A DNA stretch of 64,000 bases from Frigoribacterium sp. ACAM 257 (lineage in GTDB: Bacteria; Actinomycetota; Actinomycetes; Actinomycetales; Microbacteriaceae): assembly GCF_007954365.1 (NCBI RefSeq), contig NZ_VOLO01000002.1, forward strand, positions 62,001 to 126,000, read 5' to 3'. Below are positions 55,950 through 64,000 of this stretch, piece after piece; the first letter of the stretch is position 1, and each line of letters begins with the position of its first letter. The position numbers were made by a program, and so were the translations under genes. The notes under the pieces were generated by a model that saw only the letters and a program-made list of their open reading frames with translations, was not told the DNA's origin and did not search any database.

Positions 55950-56429
55950 ATGGACCGACTCGACGTGGCGGAGCCCGCCTGGACCGGCATCTCGCCCAAG
56001 TACGTCTGGCCCGAGCTCGTGGGCTGGCTCGTCACGGGGCTGATCGCCGCCGCGGCCACGACGCCGCTCTGGTTCATCGGCGCCTGGTGGTGCTACGTGA
56101 TCACCGCGGCGGTCGTGGTCGTCACGATCGTCGTCATGGCCTTCGTGCCCCGACGCGTCCGCTCGATCCGCTACCAGCTGCGTGAGGACGACCTCCTCGT
56201 CCGTCGCGGCATCCTGTACCTGCGCCTCGTCGCCGTGCCGTACGGCCGCATGCAGCTCATCGACATCAACCGCGGCCCGGTGGTGCGGGCCCTCGGGCTC
56301 AGCGACCTGAAGTTCGTCACGGCGGCCGCGTCGTCGGGCGTGACGATCCCGGGCCTGCCGGAGGCGGAGGCCGACTCCCTGCGCGACCGCCTCGTCGAGC
56401 TCGCCGAGTCGCGCCGGGCGGGGCTGTGA
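55950..56429 (+). CDS. Membrane-flanked PH-domain protein (YdbS-like)
   Basis: This 159-residue protein has two N-terminal helices (ELVGWLVTGLIAAAATTPLW and the following YVITAAVVVVTIVVMAFVPR), then a bacterial PH domain (IRYQLREDDLLVRRGILYLR, VPYGRMQLIDINRGPVVRAL). GGAGGAACGCGCC precedes the ATG. It is coupled to the larger PH-domain gene by a four-base overlap, as YdbS-YdbT in Bacillus, which affects resistance to certain bacteriocins. Confidence 0.87.
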   Translation: MDRLDVAEPAWTGISPKYVWPELVGWLVTGLIAAAATTPLWFIGAWWCYVITAAVVVVTIVVMAFVPRRVRSIRYQLREDDLLVRRGILYLRLVAVPYGRMQLIDINRGPVVRALGLSDLKFVTAAASSGVTIPGLPEAEADSLRDRLVELAESRRAGL

Positions 56430-58291
56430 GCGGGCCGCTGCCGGGGGAGGGAGCGCCGCCTCCTGCGGACCGACCCAGCCCTGCCGGTGCCTCCGGGCCT
56501 GCGGGTGCGCCTGCCGAGGTGGCCGAGCTGACCGACGGCGAGTGGCACCGCCTGCACCCCGCGACGCCCCTGCTCAAGGGCGGCATCGCGCTGATCGTCG
56601 TGCTGGGCATCATCGTCAACAACGCCCGCGAGTGGGTCGTCGGCCTGTTCGTGCCGGGCGGCCGCCGCCCCGACGGCGACGGCGAGGGCGACCCCTTCGG
56701 CTACGTCGTCGAGCACGGGTTCCTCGGGTTCGTCCTGCTCGGCGTGCTCGTCGTGATCGCCGTGCTCGTGCTCGTCTTCTGGCTGTCGTGGCGGATGAAC
56801 ACCTTCCGCGTCACCGAGGAGGTCGTCGAGGTGCGGAGCGGCGTCGTCTTCCGCACGGACCGGCGCGCTCGACTCGACCGGGTGCAGGGGATCAACATCC
56901 AGCGTCCGGTGCTGGCGCGCGTCTTCGGCGCGGCGAAGCTCGAGGTGAGCCAGGCGGGCGACGACGCGAACGTGTCGCTCGCGTACCTGCGCTCGGCGGC
57001 TGCCGACGACCTGCGGCGCGAGATCCTGCGGCGCGCGTCGGGCGTGCAGCGGTCCGCCGTCGACGGGGTGCAGGCGGTGCCCGCGGCCGGTCGGCCCACT
57101 CCGGGCCAGGCCGCGACCGGCCAGGCCGCGCCCACGGATTCCCGCCAGCGCTTCGTCGGCCTCGTCGAGCAGCGCGCCCAGGACTTCCTCTCCGACGGCC
57201 TCGACCCGCAGGAGGCGCCCCCCGAGTCGGTCGTCAAGGTGGACGTCGGCCGCCTGGTCGGGTCGGTCCTGCTCAGCGGGTACACGCTGTTCCTCGTCGC
57301 CGCCGCGATCGCCGTGGTGGTCAGCGTGCGGCTGACGGGCGAGTTCTTCCTGCTCTTCGCCCTGCTGCCCGCCGTGCTCGGCTCGAGCGGGTACTACGTC
57401 AACCGGGTCACGAAGTCGCTGCGGTACAGCATCTCGTCGTCCCGCGACGGCATCCGCATCGGCTACGGGCTGTTCTCGACGACGAACGAGACCCTGCCGC
57501 CGGGACGCATCCACTCGGTCAAGGTGAGCCAGCCCCTGCTCTGGCGGCCGTTCGGCTGGTGGCAGATCAGCATCAACCGGGCGTCGCGGTCGTCGACCGA
57601 CGGCTCGGGCCAGCAGGGCAACTCGACGCTGCTGCCCGTCGGCGACGAGGCCGACGTGCGGCGCGTGCTCGAGCTCGTGCTGCCCGAGCTGGTCGGCGTG
57701 GCCGCCGCCGAGGTGCAGGCCGAGCAGGCTGCCGAGGTGCAGGTCGAGCTCGCTGAGCCCGCCGAGCCCGCCGAGCCCGCCGCGGGTGCCCATCCCGCCG
57801 AGCCCGCTGAGTCCGCTGAGCCGCCGGCGCCGGCGCGCGCCGTCGTGGACGAGCACGCCTCGCACACCCTCTCCCTCGTCGAGGACGGCCTGACCTCGAA
57901 GGGCAGCGAGGGCGGCTTCACGACCTCGCCCCGTCGGGCGGCCGTGCTGCGCTGGTTCTCGTGGCGCCGCAACGGGTTCCGGACGGCTCCCGGCGCCCTG
58001 CTGCTCCGCAAGGGAGCGATCTGGCGCGAGCTCGTCGTCGTGCCCCTGCCCCGGATGCAGAGCGTCGGCCTCTCGCAGGGCCCGCTGCTGCGTCGACTGC
58101 GGCTCGCCGCCGTGCACCTGCACACCGTCCAGGGGCCGATCGTCGCGACGATCGGGGCGCTCGACCAGGACGACGCGATGCGCTTCTTCGAGGGCGCCGC
58201 GCGGGACGCGGTGACCTCGGCCCGAGCCGACCGCACCCACCGCTGGGCCGCCTCCTCGGCCGACGCACCTCGAGAGGAGCCGCGCCCGTGA
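56426..58291 (+). CDS. Multi-PH-domain membrane protein (YdbT-like)
   Basis: This 621-residue protein has paired transmembrane helices near residues 50-70 and 95-120 and again near 280-325, and three PH-like repeats: NTFRVTEEVVEVRSGVVFRT, LRYSISSSRDGIRIGYGLFS and FRTAPGALLLRKGAIWRELV. A linker of Glu-Pro-Ala repeats (about 435-465; AEPAEPAEPAAG) precedes the last repeat. The GTG start overlaps the upstream PH gene and the end overlaps the DUF2520 gene. Role in the envelope not known. Confidence 0.87.
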   Translation: MSGPLPGEGAPPPADRPSPAGASGPAGAPAEVAELTDGEWHRLHPATPLLKGGIALIVVLGIIVNNAREWVVGLFVPGGRRPDGDGEGDPFGYVVEHGFLGFVLLGVLVVIAVLVLVFWLSWRMNTFRVTEEVVEVRSGVVFRTDRRARLDRVQGINIQRPVLARVFGAAKLEVSQAGDDANVSLAYLRSAAADDLRREILRRASGVQRSAVDGVQAVPAAGRPTPGQAATGQAAPTDSRQRFVGLVEQRAQDFLSDGLDPQEAPPESVVKVDVGRLVGSVLLSGYTLFLVAAAIAVVVSVRLTGEFFLLFALLPAVLGSSGYYVNRVTKSLRYSISSSRDGIRIGYGLFSTTNETLPPGRIHSVKVSQPLLWRPFGWWQISINRASRSSTDGSGQQGNSTLLPVGDEADVRRVLELVLPELVGVAAAEVQAEQAAEVQVELAEPAEPAEPAAGAHPAEPAESAEPPAPARAVVDEHASHTLSLVEDGLTSKGSEGGFTTSPRRAAVLRWFSWRRNGFRTAPGALLLRKGAIWRELVVVPLPRMQSVGLSQGPLLRRLRLAAVHLHTVQGPIVATIGALDQDDAMRFFEGAARDAVTSARADRTHRWAASSADAPREEPRP

Positions 58292-59052
58292 GCCCCCAGC
58301 AGAGCGGCCGCCTCGGCGTCGGCATCATCGGCGCCGGCCACGTCGGGCCGGTGCTCGGCGCCGCCCTGGCCGCCGCCGGGCACGCGATCGTCGGCATCTC
58401 GGCCGTGTCCGAGCGCAGCCTCGACCGGGCGGAGGCGATCCTGCCGGGAGTGCCCGTGCTGACGGTCCCCGAGATCGTCGAGCGGAGCGAGCTCGTGCTC
58501 GTCGCGGTGCCCGACGACCAGCTCGCCGACCTCGTGCAGGGCCTCGCCGCGACCGGCGTCTGGCAGCCGGGGCAGCTCGTCGTGCACACCTCGGCGGCGC
58601 ACGGCCTCGAGGTGCTGCGCCCGGCGCTCGCCGCGGGTGCCATCCCGCTCGCGATCCACCCCGCACTCACGTTCACGGGCACGACGATCGACCTCGTCCG
58701 GCTCCGTGAGGCGTGGTGCGCCGTGACGGCGCCCGGTCCGGTGCAGCCGATCGGCCAGGCGCTCGTCGTCGAGATGGGCGCCGAGCCCGTCCTCGTGAGC
58801 GAGGCCGACCGGCCGCGCTACGCCGAGGCGGTCGCGACCGCCACCGAGTTCTCCGCCGCGATCGTCACGCAGTCCGTGTCGATGCTGGCCGAGCTCGGCG
58901 TGCCCGAGCCGGGCCGGCTCATCGCACCCCTCGTCCGCTCGGCGATGGACAGGGCCCTCGGCGTCGCCGGCGGCTCGAGCGGCCCCGGTACCATCGACAT
59001 GGCGGCGTTCGACGACCCGCCGTCGCCGTTCGGCGGGGGCCACGGCGCCTGA
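58288..59052 (+). CDS. Rossmann-like/DUF2520 protein, short form
   Basis: This 254-residue protein has an N-terminal NAD(P)-type fold ([20 protein letters not shown]) and part of the C-terminal DUF2520 domain ([40 protein letters not shown]). Members lie next to panC and resemble ketopantoate reductase relatives. It ends in a non-conserved GGGHGA tail and seems 40-50 residues shorter than typical homologues. panC itself is absent here; lysS is next. GTGA overlap with the PH gene. Confidence 0.82.
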   Translation: MSPQQSGRLGVGIIGAGHVGPVLGAALAAAGHAIVGISAVSERSLDRAEAILPGVPVLTVPEIVERSELVLVAVPDDQLADLVQGLAATGVWQPGQLVVHTSAAHGLEVLRPALAAGAIPLAIHPALTFTGTTIDLVRLREAWCAVTAPGPVQPIGQALVVEMGAEPVLVSEADRPRYAEAVATATEFSAAIVTQSVSMLAELGVPEPGRLIAPLVRSAMDRALGVAGGSSGPGTIDMAAFDDPPSPFGGGHGA

Positions 59053-59146
59053 CGGCCGGGCGTCCTGCGCTCGCGCCACGCGCCTCCTCGCTTCTTCCTC
59101 GTCTCTTCCCTCCGTCCCCACACCACCCCGTTGGAGCCCCCTGCAC

Positions 59147-60685
59147 ATGACCGACGCGCCCGAGTCCACCACCCCCTCCGACGACGCGGCAGCCGTGGCG
59201 GCCGCCGCGGCCGAGGCGGCACGCGAGGCCTCGGAGCAGAAGCAGGTGCGGCTCGAGAAGCGCCTCCGCCTGCTCGAGACCGGGCGCGACGCGTACCCGG
59301 TCGGCGTGCCGGTGACGGACACGATCCCCGCCGTGCGGGCACGTCACGCCGAGCTCGAGGCGGGCGCGGAGACGGGCGAGGTGGTCGGCCTGGCCGGCCG
59401 TGTCGTGCACGCGCGCAACACCGGCAAGCTCTGCTTCGCGGCGCTCCAGGCCGGTGACGGCTCGCGCATCCAGGCGATGGTGTCGCTCGCCGAGGTGGGC
59501 GACGAGTCGCTGGCCGAGTGGAAGGACTTCGTCGACCTCGGCGACCACGTCTTCGTCAAGGGCCAGGTCATCTCGTCGCGGCGCGGCGAGCTGTCGATCA
59601 TGGTGAGCGAGTGGGCGATCGCGTCGAAGGCGATCCTGCCGTTGCCGAACCTGCACGGCGAGCTCAGCGAAGAGACCCGGGTGCGTCAGCGCTACCTCGA
59701 CCTGATCGTCCGCGACCAGGCCCGTGCCACGGTGCGCGCCCGCGCCGCCGCCGTCTCGTCGCTGCGCCGCACCTTCGACCAGCACGAGTACCTCGAGGTC
59801 GAGACCCCGATGCTCCAGACGATGCACGGCGGCGCGGCGGCGCGTCCGTTCCAGACGCACAGCAACGCGTTCGACACCGAGCTGTTCCTCCGCATCGCGC
59901 CCGAGCTGTTCCTCAAGCGCGCCGTCGTCGGCGGCATCGACCGCGTCTTCGAGATCAACCGCAACTTCCGCAACGAGGGCGCGGACTCGACGCACTCGCC
60001 CGAGTTCGCGATGGTCGAGGCGTACCAGGCCTACGGCGACTACGAGCAGATGGCCCGGCTCACCCAGCAGCTCGTGCAGGAGGCGGCCCTCGCGGTCGCG
60101 GGGACCCACGTCGTCACGCTCGCCGACGGCACCGAGTACGACCTCGGCGGCGAGTGGGCCCGAGTGCCCATGTACGAGTCCCTCAGCGAGGCCGCCGGCG
60201 TCGAGGTGACGCCGCTGACGACCGTGTCCGAGCTGCAGCGCCTCGCCGAGACCGTCGACCTGGTCGTGCCGCACGAGACCCACGGCAAGCTCGTCGAAGA
60301 ACTGTGGGAGCACTTCGTCAAGCCGTCCCTCGACCGGCCCACCTTCGTCGTCGACTTCCCGGTCGACACGAGCCCGCTCGTGCGGCAGCACCGGTCGAAG
60401 CCCGGCGTCGTCGAGAAGTGGGACCTCTACGTCCGCGGCTTCGAGCTCGCGACGGCCTACTCGGAGCTCGTCGACCCCGTCGTGCAGCGCGAGCGCTTCG
60501 TCGAGCAGGCTGCCCTCTCGGCGCGGGGAGACGTCGAGGCGATGCGCCTCGACGAGGACTTCCTCCGCGCGCTCGAGCACGGCATGCCGCCGAGCGGAGG
60601 CATGGGCATGGGCATCGACCGCCTCCTCATGGCGATCACCGGCCTCGGCATCCGCGAGACGATCCTCTTCCCGCTCGTGAAGTAG
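59147..60685 (+). CDS. lysS: Lysyl-tRNA synthetase, class II
   Basis: This 512-residue enzyme has an OB-fold anticodon-binding domain (about 75-180), then class II motifs: FLEVETP-type text ([20 protein letters not shown]), motif 2 [12 protein letters not shown], and motif 3 [20 protein letters not shown]. An Ala/Glu-rich leader of about 25 residues precedes the domain. GTTGGAG lies 11 bases before the ATG. It ends the tilS-to-lysS conserved block. Confidence 0.96.
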   Translation: MTDAPESTTPSDDAAAVAAAAAEAAREASEQKQVRLEKRLRLLETGRDAYPVGVPVTDTIPAVRARHAELEAGAETGEVVGLAGRVVHARNTGKLCFAALQAGDGSRIQAMVSLAEVGDESLAEWKDFVDLGDHVFVKGQVISSRRGELSIMVSEWAIASKAILPLPNLHGELSEETRVRQRYLDLIVRDQARATVRARAAAVSSLRRTFDQHEYLEVETPMLQTMHGGAAARPFQTHSNAFDTELFLRIAPELFLKRAVVGGIDRVFEINRNFRNEGADSTHSPEFAMVEAYQAYGDYEQMARLTQQLVQEAALAVAGTHVVTLADGTEYDLGGEWARVPMYESLSEAAGVEVTPLTTVSELQRLAETVDLVVPHETHGKLVEELWEHFVKPSLDRPTFVVDFPVDTSPLVRQHRSKPGVVEKWDLYVRGFELATAYSELVDPVVQRERFVEQAALSARGDVEAMRLDEDFLRALEHGMPPSGGMGMGIDRLLMAITGLGIRETILFPLVK

Positions 60686-60720
60686 GGGCACAGCGCGCCG
60701 CGGCGAGGTCCGGGGCGCTC

Positions 60721-60770
60721 TTGACCACTCGAGTCTGTGTCAGTACATTGGTACGAACTTGATACAGAAA
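60721..60770 (+). promoter_or_regulatory. Promoter and putative YtrA-type operator
   Basis: TTGACC (60721-60726), 17 bases and TACATT (60744-60749) form a promoter. Overlapping and following it is AGTACATTGGTACGAACT then TGATACAG, with repeated GTAC half-sites like those bound by YtrA-type GntR proteins. Such a regulator is encoded second in this operon, so autoregulation is likely. Confidence 0.55.
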
Positions 60771-60784
60771 CCCGGGAGGGCACC

Positions 60785-61735
60785 ATGTTCTGGATCTACC
60801 TGCTGCTCGTCGCGGCGCTGGTCACCATCGCCGTCGACGCGGCATCGCCCCGTCGGCACGGGGCACAGCTCGCGAAGCTCGCCGCCCGCATGAACCTCCC
60901 GGTGACCCCCGAGGTCGAGCCGCTCGTCCGCGCCCGGCTCCGCCGCCGCGCCTGGGGCGTGGGACTCGGCGGCGGCGTGGTCGTCGCGGCGGCGCTCACG
61001 GCCGGGCTGCTGTCGCCCGAGCTGCGGCAGTCGCCCCTCGCGGCGGCGGCCGTGCTCGTCGCGGGCTTCGCGGGCACGGGCGTCGGCGCGGCGGTGGCCG
61101 CCACCGGCTCGGTGCCCCGTCCCGCCGCCGATGCGGTCCGCGTCGCCCGGACCGCACCTCCTCGTGTCGCGGACTACGTCGGCCCGCCCGAGCTGCTCGG
61201 CGCGCGCCTCGTCGTGGGCCTGGCACTCGTCGCCGTCGTCGTCGGCGGTGTGGTCGCCGTCACGGGCCTCGGCGGCGCCCTCCCTCCGATCGCTCTCGTC
61301 GACTGGGTCACGGGCATCCCCGGGGTGACCGCCCTCGTCGCCGTGGTCGGGCTCGTCGCGACCGAGGCGGCCATGAGGCGCCTCGTCGACCGGGGGCAGC
61401 CGGCCGTGTCCGAGCTCGACCTCGCCTGGGACGACGCGCTCCGGTCGATGGCGCTGCGCGACCTCGTGACGGCTCCCGTCGTCCTCGGCTTCGTCGGCCT
61501 CACCGGCACCCTGACCGTCCTCGGCGACGCGGCGGGCGGCGGTGGCCCCGGGTCCGTCGGCAACATGGTCGTGGGGGTCCTCGGGCTCGGCGTGGTCGTG
61601 CTGCTCACGCTCGCGGCCGGGGTCGTGATCTGGGCCCTCGCGACGAAGCCGCACCTCCACTGGTGGCGACGCCTGTGGGAGCCGCGCCGCCCCTCCGTCG
61701 TCGGCCCCGCCGGCGCTTCGGGGAGCCGACCGTGA
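60785..61735 (+). CDS. Multi-pass membrane protein of unknown function
   Basis: This 316-residue protein has about seven hydrophobic segments: the N-terminal FWIYLLLVAALVTIAVDA, two near 55-105, three in the middle, and a last one ending IWALATKPHLHWWRRLWEPR. No family motif is recognised. GGGAGGGCACC precedes the ATG. The YtrA-type GntR gene overlaps it by four bases, the reverse of the usual ytr gene order but consistent with joint control. Confidence 0.75.
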   Translation: MFWIYLLLVAALVTIAVDAASPRRHGAQLAKLAARMNLPVTPEVEPLVRARLRRRAWGVGLGGGVVVAAALTAGLLSPELRQSPLAAAAVLVAGFAGTGVGAAVAATGSVPRPAADAVRVARTAPPRVADYVGPPELLGARLVVGLALVAVVVGGVVAVTGLGGALPPIALVDWVTGIPGVTALVAVVGLVATEAAMRRLVDRGQPAVSELDLAWDDALRSMALRDLVTAPVVLGFVGLTGTLTVLGDAAGGGGPGSVGNMVVGVLGLGVVVLLTLAAGVVIWALATKPHLHWWRRLWEPRRPSVVGPAGASGSRP

Positions 61736-62085
61736 TCGTCATCGACCAGCGTTCGTCGGTGCCGCCCTTCGAGCAGCTCCGGCAGCAGCTCCTCGCGGCG
61801 ATCGGCTCGGGCGAGGTGGCGGCCGGCGCCCGGCTGCCCACCGTGCGGCGGTTCGCAGAGGACCTCGGCATCGCGCCCGGCACCGTCGCCCGCACCTACC
61901 GCGAGCTGGAGCAGGCGGACGTGCTCGAGACCCGCGGCCGGCACGGCACGTTCGTGACCGCCGGCGGCGCCGAGGCCGAGGCGCGGTCCGCCGCGGCCGA
62001 GTTCGTGGCGCGGCTGCGCCGCCTCGGGGTGGACGCGGCGACGGCGCGGGGGCTCGTCGACGCCGCCTTCGACGCGTCGGCCTGA
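61732..62085 (+). CDS. YtrA-subfamily GntR regulator
   Basis: This 117-residue protein has a GntR winged helix (PPFEQLRQQLLAAIGSGEVA, RLPTVRRFAEDLGIAPGTVA, RTYRELEQADVLETRGRHGT) and a short C-terminal dimerisation helix, the size of YtrA-type regulators that usually control adjacent membrane proteins or ABC transporters. The GTG start overlaps the membrane protein stop (GTGA). Hairpin terminator at 62101. Confidence 0.9.
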   Translation: MIVIDQRSSVPPFEQLRQQLLAAIGSGEVAAGARLPTVRRFAEDLGIAPGTVARTYRELEQADVLETRGRHGTFVTAGGAEAEARSAAAEFVARLRRLGVDAATARGLVDAAFDASA

Positions 62086-62100
62086 GGGCAGCGGGCCGTC

Positions 62101-62129
62101 CTGCAGGAGGTGCGGGGCGCCTCCTGCAG
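62101..62129 (+). terminator. Terminator of the membrane protein/YtrA operon
   Basis: CTGCAGGAGG-tgcggggcg-CCTCCTGCAG is a perfect ten-base stem 16 bases after the regulator's stop. Confidence 0.65.
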
Positions 62130-62206
62130 TGCGGCTGCGGCGCGAGGTGGTTCGGCCTCGACGCATCCCCAGGTGCGCAGGGGCCGGCAGCGCTTATCCT
62201 CGACGC

Positions 62207-62407
62207 ATGCCAGAGACCTTCTTGGGAGCCGCGATCTTCGCCGTGACGCCGACGATCCTCGTGGGCCTGATCTTCTGGTTCGTCGTGCGCTCGCTGCTGC
62301 GGGCCGACCGGACCGAGCGGTCCGCCTACGCGAAGATCGAGGCAGAAGAGCGCGAGCGAGCCAAGGCGCTCGAGCGCGGCGAGGCCGGCTCGACCCGCTC
62401 CTCCTGA
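62207..62407 (+). CDS. Small single-pass membrane protein
   Basis: This 66-residue protein has one hydrophobic segment (FLGAAIFAVTPTILVGLIFW, residues about 5-24) followed by a charged helix (YAKIEAEERERAKALERGEA). TATCCT (62195-62200) ends six bases before the ATG, so it is probably leaderless. Function unknown. Confidence 0.72.
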   Translation: MPETFLGAAIFAVTPTILVGLIFWFVVRSLLRADRTERSAYAKIEAEERERAKALERGEAGSTRSS

Positions 62408-62766
62408 GCGTCTCTGCACGCCCGTCGACATCGTCGGCGGGCGTCTGCTGTACCCCGGGGCAGAGGAGCACGCGGCGCGGGGGACGACCCTGTCCCCCGA
62501 TCAGGGTCGTCATCTGAACGAGAGGGCGGGCACTGTACCCCAGGACCCGAATCTGCGCCCTACACCCGATGGCGGTGCACGTCAAAGCCTGGTGTCTCTC
62601 GTCCCCCGAAAGGCTCGAAACCCTGTACGCGCGCACAGAACTGCCTAACGAAGGCCCGGAGCGACTTCTGCCGGGACCCTGCCTCGCGCCAGACTCGTAC
62701 CAACGCCGAAGAGCTTCACGAACTATTCGACATGACACCAGTCAGACCTCGAGCAGGGAGAGAACG
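62408..62766. other. 359-bp region upstream of the sigma factor gene
   Basis: I see no gene. It holds a hairpin right after the small membrane protein (ACGCCCG...CGGGCGT, 62418-62444, likely its terminator) and a perfect ten-base hairpin GACGACCCTG/CAGGGTCGTC (62483-62492, 62502-62511) flanked by two TGTACCCC(G/A)GG words (near 62450 and 62534). A less GC-rich stretch follows (about 62570-62760), probably the sigma gene promoter and leader. CAGGGAGAGA before the ATG is the ribosome binding site. Confidence 0.55.
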
Positions 62767-63792
62767 ATGACGATCACATCCGTCACCACGCGCACCACCA
62801 CCACAGACACCACCGACGAGCCCGAGGTCGAGGTCCTGTCCCAGGTCCGCGGTGCGTCCACCGACCAGGTCGGGGACTACCTCCGCCACATCGGCCGCAT
62901 GCCGCTGCTGGACGCCGCAGAAGAGACCGAGATCGCACGTCGCATCGAGGTCGGCCTGTTCGCCGGCGAGAAGCTCAAGGAGCTCCAGGCCGCCGACGCC
63001 GTCAAGAAGAACCGCACCAAGGCGCACGCCGAGACGATGCGCGACCTCCGCTGGCTGCAGCACGACGGCGAGCGTGCCAAGGACCGCATGATCACGGCGA
63101 ACCTCCGCCTGGTCGTCAGCATCGCGAAGCGCTACACGCAGCGCGGCCTCCCCTTCATGGACGTCATCCAGGAGGGCAACCTCGGCCTCGTCCGCGCCGT
63201 CGAGAAGTTCGACTACACGCAGGGCTACAAGTTCTCGACCTACGCCACCTGGTGGATCCGCCAGGCGATCGCCCGTGGCCTCGCCGACAAGGCGCGCGCC
63301 ATCCGGATCCCCGTGCACACGGTCGAGCGCATCAACCGCATCTCGCGGGCCGAGCGCGACCTCACCGTCGACCTGGGCCGTGCGCCGACCGTCGACGAGG
63401 TGGCCGAGGAGGTTGCCATGGAGGTCGCCGACCTGGTCGAGCTCAAGTCGCGCTCGCACGAGCCCGTCTCGATCCACACCGTCGTCGGCGACGCCGAGGA
63501 CAGCGAGCTGGGCGACTTCATCGAGGACGAGGAGACGCCGTCCCCCACGGCCGCGACCGAGAACGCCCTGCTGAACCGCGACATGCACGCCCTCGTCGCG
63601 ACGCTGCCCGAGGACGAGGCACGCGTGATCCGCATGCGCTTCGGCCTGGACGACGACCAGCCCATGACCCTCGACGAGATCTCGAAGCGCGTGCACAGCT
63701 CGCGCCAGGCCGTCTCGCGCGTCGAGAGCCGTGCCCGCCTCCGCATGTTCGCCAAGGCCGTCAGCCAGGACCTGCAGCTCTACCTGCAGTAG
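62767..63792 (+). CDS. RNA polymerase group 2 sigma-70 factor
   Basis: This 341-residue sigma factor lacks region 1.1. Region 1.2 is near residues 35-60 (DYLRHIGRMPLLDAAEETEI), regions 2.1-2.4 include RLVVSIAKRYTQRGLPFMDV and YKFSTYATWWIRQAI, and region 4.2 is MTLDEISKRVHSSRQAVSRV. Region 2.4 equals that of primary sigma factors, so it should read similar -10 elements. Relatives are SigB of Corynebacterium and Hrd factors of Streptomyces. Stand-alone, with a strong terminator. Confidence 0.93.
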   Translation: MTITSVTTRTTTTDTTDEPEVEVLSQVRGASTDQVGDYLRHIGRMPLLDAAEETEIARRIEVGLFAGEKLKELQAADAVKKNRTKAHAETMRDLRWLQHDGERAKDRMITANLRLVVSIAKRYTQRGLPFMDVIQEGNLGLVRAVEKFDYTQGYKFSTYATWWIRQAIARGLADKARAIRIPVHTVERINRISRAERDLTVDLGRAPTVDEVAEEVAMEVADLVELKSRSHEPVSIHTVVGDAEDSELGDFIEDEETPSPTAATENALLNRDMHALVATLPEDEARVIRMRFGLDDDQPMTLDEISKRVHSSRQAVSRVESRARLRMFAKAVSQDLQLYLQ

Positions 63793-63814
63793 GTCCCCTC
63801 TCTCTGCGGTGCCC

Positions 63815-63852
63815 GAGGGCCGCCTCCCCGTTCACCGGTGGAGGCGGCCCTC
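63815..63852 (+). terminator. Terminator of the sigma factor gene
   Basis: GAGGGCCGCCTCC (63815-63827) pairs perfectly with GGAGGCGGCCCTC (63840-63852); the 12-base loop can form three more pairs. Confidence 0.85.
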
Positions 63853-63870
63853 GCTCGTCCCCACCCCTGT

Positions 63871-63980
63871 GTGGTCCCAATTCGGCCCTCATCTCCTCGT
63901 GAACAACGAGATGTGACCCCAGGGCGGCCCGGCATGCCGGCTCACCTGGCATCTCCCCTCAGGTGGTCCCAATTTGGCCC
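63871..63980 (+). repeat. Direct repeats GTGGTCCCAATTyGGCCC at the right edge
   Basis: Two 18-bp copies, 63871-63888 and 63963-63980, differ at one base and are 92 bp apart. Between them are ATCTC...GAGAT and GGCATGCCGG palindromes and a CACCTGG...CAGGTGG inversion. The array may continue beyond the window. Confidence 0.6.
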
Positions 63981-64000
63981 CGCCAGCCGCAGCAAGGACG

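Overview
The window is a very GC-rich (about 70% G+C by eye), densely coding actinobacterial chromosome segment. It carries a NucS mismatch endonuclease, a [2Fe-2S]-type ferrochelatase, a coproporphyrin-dependent haem pathway, DUF3618 and DUF3180 proteins, many GTG starts, four-base start/stop overlaps and apparently leaderless genes. Together these point to Microbacteriaceae (a Frigoribacterium-like genus is my guess; the family is more secure than the genus).

Layout. 1-12.3 kb: the first codons of a CDF metal transporter, an NmrA-like oxidoreductase, an MFS/HAD pair, nucS, a GntR and a LacI regulator, a uracil permease/MATE pair, an M13 peptidase with a beta-lactamase-fold protein that has lost all three catalytic motifs, and a NUDIX hydrolase. 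12.5-25.0 kb: haem biosynthesis (hemA divergent from oxidoreductase-hemE-hemY, three small envelope proteins, then hemQ-hemH-hemC-hemD-hemB-hemL). 25.2-36.8 kb: accessory metabolism mixed with four related GntR regulators, plus an orphan ABC ATPase, an AcuI-like oxidoreductase, an NfeD/flotillin pair, phosphofructokinase, a TrhO-like rhodanese and an AlkA-like glycosylase. 36.8-41.0 kb: a MarR regulator divergent from a 1211-residue PutA homologue whose active sites are degenerate. 41.3-44.0 kb: Lrp with ddaH-rocD (arginine/ornithine catabolism). 44.0-48.5 kb: a membrane glycosyltransferase, tRNA-Glu/Asp/Phe with a tRNA-Phe fragment, an M23 peptidase and inorganic pyrophosphatase. 48.6-60.7 kb: the conserved core block tilS-hpt-ftsH-folP-folB-folK-DUF3180-two PH-domain membrane proteins-DUF2520-lysS. 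folE and panC, which I would expect here, are absent, and folP has a 285-residue disordered N-terminal extension. 60.8-64 kb: a membrane protein/YtrA-type GntR pair, a small membrane protein and a group 2 sigma-70 factor.

How it works together. The haem cluster encodes the route from glutamyl-tRNA to haem via coproporphyrin. Many genes appear to be transcribed from promoters whose -10 hexamer ends 6-8 bases before the start codon, so leaderless translation is probably common here.

The most unusual signals are two intact but apparently catalytically dead enzymes (PutA-like and beta-lactamase-like); a structured 100-bp intergenic repeat present twice in opposite orientation; GntR paralogues sharing a promoter-proximal motif, one with an 18-bp in-frame minisatellite; a tRNA-Phe remnant; and a strong excess of the 9-mer AGGAGGCGC/GCGCCTCCT.
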